A program made the position numbers and the translations under genes. Positions 9,518 to 17,553 of a DNA stretch of 36,005 nt are shown piece after piece. Below the pieces are notes generated by a model. The model saw nothing but the letters and a program-made list of their open reading frames with translations. It ran no database searches and was not told the origin of the DNA. How positions within the stretch are numbered: the first letter of the stretch is position 1; each line of letters starts with the position of its first letter. This DNA is from Patescibacteria group bacterium (GTDB lineage Bacteria > Patescibacteriota > Minisyncoccia > Phycocordibacterales > UBA918). Location of the stretch: NCBI GenBank assembly GCA_019750255.1, contig JAIEOU010000001.1, positions 1 through 36,005 of the forward strand. The letters run 5' to 3'.

Positions 9518-12500
9518 AAGTACGCTTCGGCGCTTCTTCCTTATCAAGGCGGACATCGAGCGCAAGGCCGCGAAGCTGGTTTACGAGCACATTGAACGCA
9601 GCTGGAGTGTGCGGGTGACCAATCTTCTCGTCACGCACAATGGCGTCAAAGGCAGCACTACGGCCGACAATGTCATCAGACTTGATAGTGAGCATTTCCC
9701 GCAAGGTGTAGGCAGCACCATAACCAAGGAGCGCCCACACTTCCATTTCTCCAAAGCGCTGACCGCCCACCTGTGCCTTACCTCCGAGCGGCTGCTGGGT
9801 AATAAGAGAGTACGGACCAATCGAACGCATGTGAATCTTATCCTCTACCATGTGGTGGAGTTTAAGGATGTACATGTAACCAACAGCCGTCTTCTGAGCA
9901 AATGGTTCACCGGTTTGACCATCGCGGAGCTGGATCTTTCCGTCTTCAGGAAGGCCGGCGGCCTTGAGCTCTGCCTTCACGTGGACTTCGGTCGCACCCG
10001 CAAACGGAGGCACCACAGCCTGGTAACCGAGCGTGTGTGCAGCCATACCAAGGTGAAGCTCAAGAATCTGTCCGAGATTCATACGCGAGGGCACACCCAG
10101 TGGTGTAAGGAGAATGTCGATTGGTCGACCGTCTTCGGTGTACGGCATATCTTCCTCAGGGAGAATACGTGAGATAACTCCCTTGTTACCGTGACGACCA
10201 GCAAGCTTGTCACCTACTGAAACATTACGCACCTGTGCCACAGTGATATGGATACGCTTGATTACTCCACTTTCGAGTTGGTCACCCTGCTCACGTGAGA
10301 AAATCTTTACGCCAATAATGCGGCCACGCTTTCCAGCCTCAAGGCGCAGTGAGGTGTCCTTCACGTCCTTCGCCTTCTCACCAAAGATAGAACGCAAGAG
10401 ACGTTCTTCTGGAGTAAGCTGTGTCTCACCCTTAGGGGTTACTTTTCCAACCAGAATGTCGCCAGGACGAACCTCGGCACCGATGCGAATCACACCGTCC
10501 TCATCGAGGTTACGGAGCTTTACATCAGACACGTTAGGAATGTCTGAGGTGGTAACTTCTGGACCAAGCTTTGTGTCACGAACTGACACTTCGAGCTCAT
10601 CGAGGTGAATAGTTGAGAACTTACTCTGCTTTACGAGACGCTCTGAAATAACAATCGCGTCTTCGTAGTTTGCTCCGTTCCAACTCATGAAGGCGACGAG
10701 GGCATTTTGACCGACGGCAATCTGGCCCTTGTCAGTTGATGAGGTATCAGCAAGGAGATCACCGCGCTTTACCGTATCGCCAACATGTACCGCTGGACGG
10801 TGGTAAAAGGCAGAGAAGTCGTTCGTTCGCTGGAAAGTCGTGAGTGGATATTCGTTCTTCTTTCCATCCTTATTCTTTACCACAATGTGTTTGGCGTCAC
10901 ATTCAATGACTTCTCCGGCTTCAAGGGCGTAGAGTACGCGACCTGAATCACGACCAGCAATGGCTTCAACACCAGTAGATACGAGTGGCGCTTCCTGGAT
11001 AAGACATGGAGTCGCCTGCTTCTGCATGTTGGAACCCATGAGGGTACGATTGGCGTCGTCATGATTGAGGAAAGGAATCATCGAGGTTGCTACAGAAAAG
11101 GCCTGGTTGGTGGCGATATCCATATAGTCCACATCCTTGCGTGGAATCACCCGCGGGTCGCCCTTCTTGCGCGCTTCAACGAGATCACTCACGATCTTGC
11201 CACTCTTATCAATCTCCACCGCAGCGTGTGCGATGTTGTACTTCTCTTCTTCGTGCGCGTTTAGGTACACCACCTCATCAGTCACACTTCCCTTCTCTAC
11301 CTTTACGTACGGTGTTTCGATGATACCGAAGCGGTTCACGCGTGAATACATCGCGAGGCGCAGAATGAGACCGATATTCGGTCCTTCTGGAGTATGAATT
11401 GGACAGAGGCGACCATAATGCGATGGGTGCACGTCGCGCACTTCAAAGCCGGCACGTTCACGAGTAAGACCACCCGGACCGAGCGCTGACAGCGTACGGA
11501 GGTGTTCGATTTCGGCCAGAATGTTCTGCTGCTGCGAAAACTGCGAGAGCTGGTTCGTTGTATAAAACTCCTTAATAGCCGCCTGGAGTGGACGCGGGTT
11601 GATAATCTGCATTGGAAGTGATGTCTCGGCCTCGATAGTCGACATACGGTCCTGAATATTGCGCTTCATACGGGTCATACCGACACGCACGCGCTGCTGG
11701 AGCATTTCACCAAAGTAGCGCACGCGACGGAAACCGAGGTGGTCGATGTCGTCAGGCAAGGCGCCTACCTCATGATTTTGCGTGACTATATGCGTAATAA
11801 TAAGGCGCACATCCTCAATCGAGATGGTTCGCTGGTCAGTGGCTTTCTTATCAATTGGGCGTTCAAAACGCTCATTGAAGTGGTGGCGACCAATTTCAGA
11901 AAGGTCGTATCGCTCTGGCGCAAAAATAGATCGCACAAACTCTCGAGCATTTTCTACCGTTGCTAGGTCACCATCACGGAGGCGGTTGTAGATTTCAATA
12001 AATGACTCGTCGGTGGTCTTCGCAGGATCTTTAGCAAGGGTTGCCTTAATGTACTCTTCACCACGCGGCACACCCTTAACAAGCTCGAGCATGTCTTTTT
12101 CGGTAGTAACACCAAGGACGCGGAGGAGTGAGGAAATAGGAAATTTCTTCTTGCGGTCAATCTTCACATTGATGACTCCGTCAGCTTCGGACTCAACCTC
12201 AACCCACGCACCACGCGCTGGGATGATTTTGGCACCAAAGAGCATGCGACCCTTAGCTTCGTTGGCAGTAAAGAAAATACCGTATGAGCGAGCGAGCTGA
12301 GGAACGATAACGCGTTCAACACCATTGATGATGAAGGTACCGTTTTCGGTCATGACCGGCATGTCGGTGAAAAAGATTTCCTGTTCCTTTTCACTTTCGA
12401 ACGTCTTGTTCTTCAAAACCACCATCGCCCGCAGCGGCGCTTCGTAGGTGAGTTTATTTTCTTTAGCGAACTCTGGAGAACATTTTGGCGAGCCCAGTTC

Positions 12501-12725
12501 GTACTTCTTGAAACGGAGTTCAAACTTCTTTTCTGAGTAGTCGGAAATAGGAGAAAATTCAGTGAAAATTTCCTTGAGAGCGGTCTCGACAAACCAACGG
12601 AATGATTCACGCTGTGGCTGGATGAGATCCGGGAGATCAATACGAGGCGCCGGACTGACAGCAAACACCTTTGACGGCATTGATGCGACAGACCCAACGA
12701 CGTCCTGTTCTTTTGTGGTGCGCAT
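9504..12725 (-). CDS. rpoB: DNA-directed RNA polymerase subunit beta
   Basis: RpoB motifs including GRLCPIHTPEGPNIGLI, GDKLAGRHGNKGVISRILPEEDMPYTEDGRPIDI, QPLGGKAQVGGQRFGEMEVWALLGYGAA. Confidence 0.98.
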   Translation of the reverse strand: MRTTKEQDVVGSVASMPSKVFAVSPAPRIDLPDLIQPQRESFRWFVETALKEIFTEFSPISDYSEKKFELRFKKYELGSPKCSPEFAKENKLTYEAPLRAMVVLKNKTFESEKEQEIFFTDMPVMTENGTFIINGVERVIVPQLARSYGIFFTANEAKGRMLFGAKIIPARGAWVEVESEADGVINVKIDRKKKFPISSLLRVLGVTTEKDMLELVKGVPRGEEYIKATLAKDPAKTTDESFIEIYNRLRDGDLATVENAREFVRSIFAPERYDLSEIGRHHFNERFERPIDKKATDQRTISIEDVRLIITHIVTQNHEVGALPDDIDHLGFRRVRYFGEMLQQRVRVGMTRMKRNIQDRMSTIEAETSLPMQIINPRPLQAAIKEFYTTNQLSQFSQQQNILAEIEHLRTLSALGPGGLTRERAGFEVRDVHPSHYGRLCPIHTPEGPNIGLILRLAMYSRVNRFGIIETPYVKVEKGSVTDEVVYLNAHEEEKYNIAHAAVEIDKSGKIVSDLVEARKKGDPRVIPRKDVDYMDIATNQAFSVATSMIPFLNHDDANRTLMGSNMQKQATPCLIQEAPLVSTGVEAIAGRDSGRVLYALEAGEVIECDAKHIVVKNKDGKKNEYPLTTFQRTNDFSAFYHRPAVHVGDTVKRGDLLADTSSTDKGQIAVGQNALVAFMSWNGANYEDAIVISERLVKQSKFSTIHLDELEVSVRDTKLGPEVTTSDIPNVSDVKLRNLDEDGVIRIGAEVRPGDILVGKVTPKGETQLTPEERLLRSIFGEKAKDVKDTSLRLEAGKRGRIIGVKIFSREQGDQLESGVIKRIHITVAQVRNVSVGDKLAGRHGNKGVISRILPEEDMPYTEDGRPIDILLTPLGVPSRMNLGQILELHLGMAAHTLGYQAVVPPFAGATEVHVKAELKAAGLPEDGKIQLRDGQTGEPFAQKTAVGYMYILKLHHMVEDKIHMRSIGPYSLITQQPLGGKAQVGGQRFGEMEVWALLGYGAAYTLREMLTIKSDDIVGRSAAFDAIVRDEKIGHPHTPAAFNVLVNQLRGLALDVRLDKEEAPKRTYENA

Positions 12726-12794
12726 ATGAAATAAAACTTACGGTCACTCGGCTTAGTAAAACCTCCCTCACAGTTCCCAGTTTTGACACACAGA

Positions 12795-12965
12795 CGTCGC
12801 ACTACTAACGCAATAAGAACACGTTATAAACGTGCTCTTATTGGCGACAGGTAATTAGTGCGCTTTTGTGGTAATCACAACGTGGAATCCGCTTACTCGC
12901 CGCTTCAAAATCTCCAGCCGTAACTCATCCGAGACCTCTTTGCGTATGTGGCGAGATTGTAACAC
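12795..12965 (-). promoter_or_regulatory. candidate rpoB 5' leader with hairpin, alternative pairing and short uORF(s)
   Basis: On the - strand: TGTTACAAT-like -10, SD-like AAAGAGGT before a 7-codon ORF MSYGWRF (12905-12928), 14-bp hairpin (12811-12843; one G.U on this strand), with GTCGC/GCGAC and CGCACTA/TAGTGCG as mutually exclusive flanking pairings. Confidence 0.35.
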
Positions 12966-13010
12966 ATGGGTAAATAACCGCAAGCTGGCAAGCCCTACCC
13001 TGTGGAAAGT

Positions 13011-13730
13011 TTACGGTTTTACAGATTTTCCCAACACTGGACCACGGGATACTCCCCGACGCCACTCATCAATATCTTTATGGTTACCCCCTAAAAGTAC
13101 TTCTGGAACTGGATATTTCTGCTTTTTATGGACCAGCACCTCTGGGCGGGTATAAGTACGACCTGAGGTTGCACGATCATCTTCTAGTGAATCAAAGGTA
13201 CCAAGCACCCCCGGTACCTGCCTTGAAACGGTATCGATAATCGTGAGTGCCGGGAGTTCGCCACCGGTAAGGATGTAATCCCCCACACTTACTTCCTCTG
13301 CCTCCGTAATTTCTTTTACCCGTTCATCAATCCCCTCATAACGACCAGAAATAAGTACGATGTGTTCGTACTGCTGCGCAAACTCTTTAGCGAGCGCCTG
13401 GGTAAATACCTGGCCACGCGGTGACATGATGAGTGTCTTTACCTTCCCCGCCGCCCTAGCGGTCGTCTTCTTCCCCACCGCCTTTTCCCAGGCCTTGATA
13501 ACCGGCTCGGCCATCAGTACCATCCCTGGCCCACCACCATACGGACGCTCGTCTACCTTACGATGCTTGTCGGTCGCGAAGTCCCGGGGGTTGTAATACG
13601 AGACAGTAATTTTCTTCCCCCGCACCTTAGCCCCCTTCCCTTTATCTGTCTTCTGGGCCCGACCAAGCACACTCGCGCTCGTATACGCTTCGCACACTTC
13701 TGGAAAAATGGTGATGACGTGGAAATGCAT
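13011..13730 (-). CDS. trmD: tRNA (guanine-N1)-methyltransferase TrmD
   Basis: Start MHFHVITIFPEV; SPRGQVFTQALAKEFA, LISGRYEGIDERV, EVSVGDYILTGGELPALTIIDTVSRQVPGVLG typical of the TrmD SPOUT fold. Confidence 0.96.
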   Translation of the reverse strand: MHFHVITIFPEVCEAYTSASVLGRAQKTDKGKGAKVRGKKITVSYYNPRDFATDKHRKVDERPYGGGPGMVLMAEPVIKAWEKAVGKKTTARAAGKVKTLIMSPRGQVFTQALAKEFAQQYEHIVLISGRYEGIDERVKEITEAEEVSVGDYILTGGELPALTIIDTVSRQVPGVLGTFDSLEDDRATSGRTYTRPEVLVHKKQKYPVPEVLLGGNHKDIDEWRRGVSRGPVLGKSVKP

Positions 13731-13751
13731 AGATTTAAAGTAGCGTACCAT

Positions 13752-13786
13752 ACTAAAAGCGCCGCCCGAAGGGCGGCGCTTTTAGT
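13752..13786 (-). terminator. hairpin terminator
   Basis: ACTAAAAGCGCCGCCC-GAA-GGGCGGCGCTTTTAGT perfect inverted repeat. Confidence 0.75.
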
Positions 13787-13807
13787 GCTAGCACAGCTCG
13801 CCAACGC

Positions 13808-13893
13808 TACTTTTTTCGCTTTGATGCTCAAAAGTAATGAAGCGTCGACATCAGGAAAATATAGTCGTGACTATGTCACTCCTTATTTCTCCT
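13808..13893 (-). repeat. structured intergenic repeat, copy E
   Basis: Reverse strand: AGGA(G)AAATA / TATTTTCCT stem (13853-13893) enclosing AGGAG-TGAC-ATA-GTCA-CGACTA; second hairpin TACTTTT-[GAGCATCAAAGCGAA]-AAAAGTA (13808-13836). Overlaps the stop codon of the KH-domain gene. Confidence 0.75.
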
Positions 13894-14242
13894 AAATTTT
13901 CAAGTCATCTATCGCTTCATCTAGAGTTTTAGTAGTAGTCGGATTATCCTCCTGCATCGCTTCAGCAATCTCGCGACTCATACCCTTCCCCCCTACCGGT
14001 TCGTTAATTTTAAGATTCACTCGTGCATCATGCTTCATACCAACAACTCGTAAGAGCGTGCGAATGGCCTTAGCGGTGTTACCCGAACGACCTATGATCT
14101 TTCCCATATCGTCGGCATGTACGTCGAGCGTAAGAAGCACACCCATTTCATCGACAGTGCGGTTGATGTGTACACTATCTGGGTTATCGACAAGGGCCTT
14201 TACAAGCACCTCCAGGAACTGTTTATCTTCATGCGTATCCAT
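13892..14242 (-). CDS. khpA: KH-domain RNA-binding protein (KhpA-like)
   Basis: KH domain GKIIGRSGNTAKAIRTLLRVV; adjacent to rpsP and trmD, as is common in bacteria. Confidence 0.8.
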   Translation of the reverse strand: MDTHEDKQFLEVLVKALVDNPDSVHINRTVDEMGVLLTLDVHADDMGKIIGRSGNTAKAIRTLLRVVGMKHDARVNLKINEPVGGKGMSREIAEAMQEDNPTTTKTLDEAIDDLKI

Positions 14243-14364
14243 ACAAGGGTGGGCTTAACTGATGTAGTAGGCGTTACAGGACTCGAAACGCGCTCCCGCT
14301 ATGATACGTGAGTCAGTAAGTACGGTCAACGCACCAGTAGTTAAGAAATGAGCAGAAACTCAGT

Positions 14365-14667
14365 TTAGGCTGCAGCGGCAGCCTCCTTTACCTGTGGTGT
14401 CTTCTTCGGGAGCACGTTTCGCTTCTTGGCGTCAATTACCTTTTTAGTAACAAGCAGATTGTGGACAGTGCCAGACGCCTGAACACCCTTGGCAAGCCAC
14501 ATCTTGGCTGCCTCACTGTCAACCACTGACGTACCGAGCTTTGGGTTGTAATTACCGATTTGCGCAACAAAATTATTGCTCTTTGGGCTCTCACGCTTAT
14601 CAACAACGATAATTCGGTATGAAGGGTCGTTTTTTCGGCCCACTCGCTTTAGACGCATCATTAACAT
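14365..14667 (-). CDS. rpsP: 30S ribosomal protein bS16
   Basis: MRLKRVGRKNDPSYRIIVVDKRESPKSNNFVAQIGNYNPKLG. Confidence 0.95.
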   Translation of the reverse strand: MLMMRLKRVGRKNDPSYRIIVVDKRESPKSNNFVAQIGNYNPKLGTSVVDSEAAKMWLAKGVQASGTVHNLLVTKKVIDAKKRNVLPKKTPQVKEAAAAA

Positions 14668-14702
14668 AGTGGCGCTAGACTACCAGAAACGTTTAAAACG
14701 GT

Positions 14703-14869
14703 CAAGGAGAAACAAGGAGGGCGCAGCCCGACTATGTTTTCCTTGTGCGGGCGCTTCAGCAGATTCGACCTCACCAGGGAGAATCTGTTGGTAGCGAACC
14801 GCCTGGGAGATAAGCAGAAACAAGGAAGGCGTAGGCCGGTCAGATGTTCCTCTGGGTAGAGGAACATCT
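14703..14869 (+). repeat. structured intergenic repeat, copy B
   Basis: CAAGGA(G)AAACA / TGTTTTCCTTG (14703-14745) enclosing AGGAG-GGC-GCA-GCC-CGACTA; hairpin CAGATTC-[GACCTCACCAGGGA]-GAATCTG (14760-14787); hairpin AGATGTTCCTC-[TGGGTA]-GAGGAACATCT (14842-14869). Confidence 0.8.
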
Positions 14870-15021
14870 TTATCTTTAAAAAAAGGGCGCCGGTCCGGGG
14901 GGACCAGCGCAAGTTAGGGGGCCCGCCACATAATGCGGTGGCGAGACGGACGGAGGGAGACACCGCCCGTCCAACCATAATACCCCTGGAAAAATAAGGC
15001 GCAAGTGCTATACTTCCGCTT

Positions 15022-16965
15022 GTGAATACTCCCCAACCAGCCTTTAGCGGCCCCATCATGATCCGAGGCAAAGGGACCGGCTTTGTGGCCCACCCCGACC
15101 TTAAAGAAGATATCGTTATCGAACGAGATAATTTAGGTATCGCCCTCGATGGTGATACGGTAGAAGTTTCCTTCACCCCGCCAAAGGGAGACAAACGCGC
15201 CGAAGGAAAGGTAGTAAAAATTATTCAGCGGGCCCATCGCGAAATCATCGGGGTGGTAAAAACGAGAATCTTGCTTGGCGCCACGAGCTACTATCTCCAG
15301 CCGGACAACCACCGCATCCACGTCCGTCCCTACCTCCCCGAAGCAACCGCAAATGACCTCGACATGAAGGTGGCGGTCACGATTACCAGCTGGACGCTTC
15401 CGGCTACAGACCCAACCTGTACCATTGTCGAAACCCTTGGGCGGGCTGGCGAACACGAAACGGAAATGCAAGCCATCATTCGCGGCGGCGGGTTTGCTAT
15501 CGACTTCCCCGAAGCAGTTGCAAAAGCTGCTGAAGACATAAGTAATCGCCGTGACGAAATTTTCCACGACGCAGCGGCGGACCCTAAGCGTCGGGACTTC
15601 CGGGGAATCACCACCATGACCATCGACCCGGTTGATGCCAAAGACTTTGACGACGCCCTGTCGTTTCAAACCCTACCATCGGGTAATGTCGAAGTCGGTA
15701 TTCATATCGCTGACGTTTCCCACTATGTAGTCGAAGGTGAACCCATTGATAAGGAGGCGGAAGAACGCGGTACGTCAGTATATCTAGTTGACCGCGTGAT
15801 CCCCATGCTTCCAGAAGTATTGTCAAACGACCTCTGTTCCCTACGCCCCCACGAAGACCGCCTGGCTTTTTCTGCTGTGTTTGAACTCACTCCCCAGGCC
15901 GAGATTGTACATGCGTGGTACGGTCAGACTATTATCCACTCGGATAAGCGTTTTAGTTATGAAGAGGCCCAGGAAGTCCTCGACAAGAACGATGGTCCGT
16001 TCCTCGCCGAACTAACCACCCTTATGACCCTCGGCCGCCTCTTGCGCAAGGAACGATATAAAGAAGGCGCTATTGCCTTTGAGCAACCCGAGGTAAAGTT
16101 TGAGCTCGATGAGCGCGGTGCGCCAATTCGGGTGTATGCCAAGGTGCGCACCGAAACCATGATGATGATTGAAGACTTTATGCTTCTGGCTAACCGCGAA
16201 GTGGCAACTTACATCTATGACCTTTCGAAGGACACCAACAAAGACCTGGCGTTCGTGTATCGTATCCACGACACACCAAACCCCGACAAAATTACCGAGC
16301 TCGCTCTTTTCCTCAACGCGCTCGGCTACGAGTTTGATGTAAACAAGGGTGTCGTGACCGCAAAAAGCATCAACAAACTGCTCGCCTCACTCGACGGCAA
16401 ACCGGAAGCTAACCTCATCAAGACTGCTACCATTCGCTCGATGGCTAAGGCAATCTACTCAACCAAAAATATCGGGCACTTCGGTCTCGCCTTTAAGTAC
16501 TACACCCACTTTACCTCACCGATTCGCCGCTATCCGGACCTGATGGTGCACCGACTCCTCCGTCGTCACCTAGACAGCTCAGTCATCAAGGGTAATGAGC
16601 TTGCTCGCTATGAAAAGCTTTCAAAGCAGTCATCAGAACGCGAAATGGAAGCAGTATCAGCTGAAAGAGACTCGATTAAGTTCAAGCAGGTCGAGTACAT
16701 GATGAACCGGATCGGCCACATCTTCGAGGGCGTCATTACCGGTGTGACTGACTGGGGCGTTTACGTACAAGACAAGGAGTCACTATCGGAAGGTATGGTG
16801 CGCCTTGCCGCCATCAAGAGCGACTACTATGAGCACGACCCCAAGGGCTACCGCATCAAGGGGCAAAAGACGGGTAAGGTCTACCGCCTTGGTGACGAGG
16901 TAAAGATTAAGCTCGTGAAGGTACTTAAAGATGAACGACAGCTAGACTTTGAACTCCTTGCGTAA
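15022..16965 (+). CDS. rnr: ribonuclease R (RNB/VacB exonuclease)
   Basis: RNB catalytic motif TIDPVDAKDFDDALSF, HYTHFTSPIRRYPDLMVHR-like region, C-terminal S1 domain GVITGVTDWGVYVQ. GTG start 7 nt after TATACT. Confidence 0.95.
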   Translation: MNTPQPAFSGPIMIRGKGTGFVAHPDLKEDIVIERDNLGIALDGDTVEVSFTPPKGDKRAEGKVVKIIQRAHREIIGVVKTRILLGATSYYLQPDNHRIHVRPYLPEATANDLDMKVAVTITSWTLPATDPTCTIVETLGRAGEHETEMQAIIRGGGFAIDFPEAVAKAAEDISNRRDEIFHDAAADPKRRDFRGITTMTIDPVDAKDFDDALSFQTLPSGNVEVGIHIADVSHYVVEGEPIDKEAEERGTSVYLVDRVIPMLPEVLSNDLCSLRPHEDRLAFSAVFELTPQAEIVHAWYGQTIIHSDKRFSYEEAQEVLDKNDGPFLAELTTLMTLGRLLRKERYKEGAIAFEQPEVKFELDERGAPIRVYAKVRTETMMMIEDFMLLANREVATYIYDLSKDTNKDLAFVYRIHDTPNPDKITELALFLNALGYEFDVNKGVVTAKSINKLLASLDGKPEANLIKTATIRSMAKAIYSTKNIGHFGLAFKYYTHFTSPIRRYPDLMVHRLLRRHLDSSVIKGNELARYEKLSKQSSEREMEAVSAERDSIKFKQVEYMMNRIGHIFEGVITGVTDWGVYVQDKESLSEGMVRLAAIKSDYYEHDPKGYRIKGQKTGKVYRLGDEVKIKLVKVLKDERQLDFELLA

Positions 16966-16975
16966 AGTGCAGCAC

Positions 16976-17013
16976 AAGAAAGCGCGGTGTCCGTACGGAC
17001 ACCGCGCTTTCTT
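16976..17013. terminator. terminator after rnr
   Basis: 38-nt perfect palindrome AAGAAAGCGCGGTGTCC-GTAC-GGACACCGCGCTTTCTT. Confidence 0.8.
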
Positions 17014-17036
17014 ATAGCGAGCTACATAAAAGAAAG

Positions 17037-17063
17037 GCCCGCGCGGAAGGATTCCGCGCGGGC
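17037..17063 (-). terminator. terminator of the small membrane-protein gene
   Basis: GCCCGCGCGGAA-GGA-TTCCGCGCGGGC with a T-rich tail on the - strand. Confidence 0.75.
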
Positions 17064-17081
17064 AATTTCGACGCCACCCAT

Positions 17082-17453
17082 TTACCGCACCAGTGTGGCA
17101 ATCCATATGAGGGCCATGAGGATAAACCAAGCAATGGTGCAAACGCGCATACGCCCATCGCCATGGTGGCATACGGATATGAACACCGGAACGTTGAGGA
17201 GAGCAAGAAGCGGCCAGTTATTCGTCCTGAACGCATCGATGTTTGGCGCTGTCCACACTTCCCACACCGTGGGTGAGTAGATGAGCGGACCAAGTAAGGT
17301 CAAGGCTAGGAACCACTTTCCAGTCGCACTTTGCACGAACGGAAGCGTCAAGCGCCTTACCCAAGCACAGACAGCTTGATCAGACAAGCATACAGCAGTC
17401 CACACTCCTTGGATTCCAGCATTGGACGATGGACGTTCCAGTACATCACTCAT
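17082..17453 (-). CDS. small membrane protein of unknown function
   Basis: SD-like GGGGGAGG before MSDVLERPSS; hydrophobic segments (WFLALTLLGPLIY, PLLALLNVPVFISV, IAWFILMALIWIATLV); own terminator. Confidence 0.6.
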   Translation of the reverse strand: MSDVLERPSSNAGIQGVWTAVCLSDQAVCAWVRRLTLPFVQSATGKWFLALTLLGPLIYSPTVWEVWTAPNIDAFRTNNWPLLALLNVPVFISVCHHGDGRMRVCTIAWFILMALIWIATLVR

Positions 17454-17553
17454 ATTCGTTTCCTCCCCCTTTACAAAGCAGCCGGCAGTATAGACTAGCA
17501 ATTATTAAAGAGCAACCAGTATCACAGCAAAACCCTAGAATTTTAGAGAGTTG

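Noticed and set aside
9609-10172. 187-aa + strand ORF opposite rpoB
   Set aside because: Antisense to highly conserved rpoB coding sequence; no domain features.
12855-12965. 36-codon GTG ORF (MLQSRHIRKEVSDELRLEILKRRVSGFHVVITTKAH) upstream of rpoB
   Set aside because: Protein-like, but its start would fall inside the likely -10 box and no SD is visible; not called as a CDS without conservation data.
13563-13895. 110-aa + strand ORF containing FFALMLK, also seen in the ORF at 34560-34751
   Set aside because: The shared peptide comes from the shared 15-nt hairpin loop of repeat copies E and F, not from homologous proteins.
14661-15194. 177-aa - strand ORF between rpsP and rnr
   Set aside because: Spans repeat copy B and the 5' end of rnr in antisense; sequence looks like translated repeat, not a protein.
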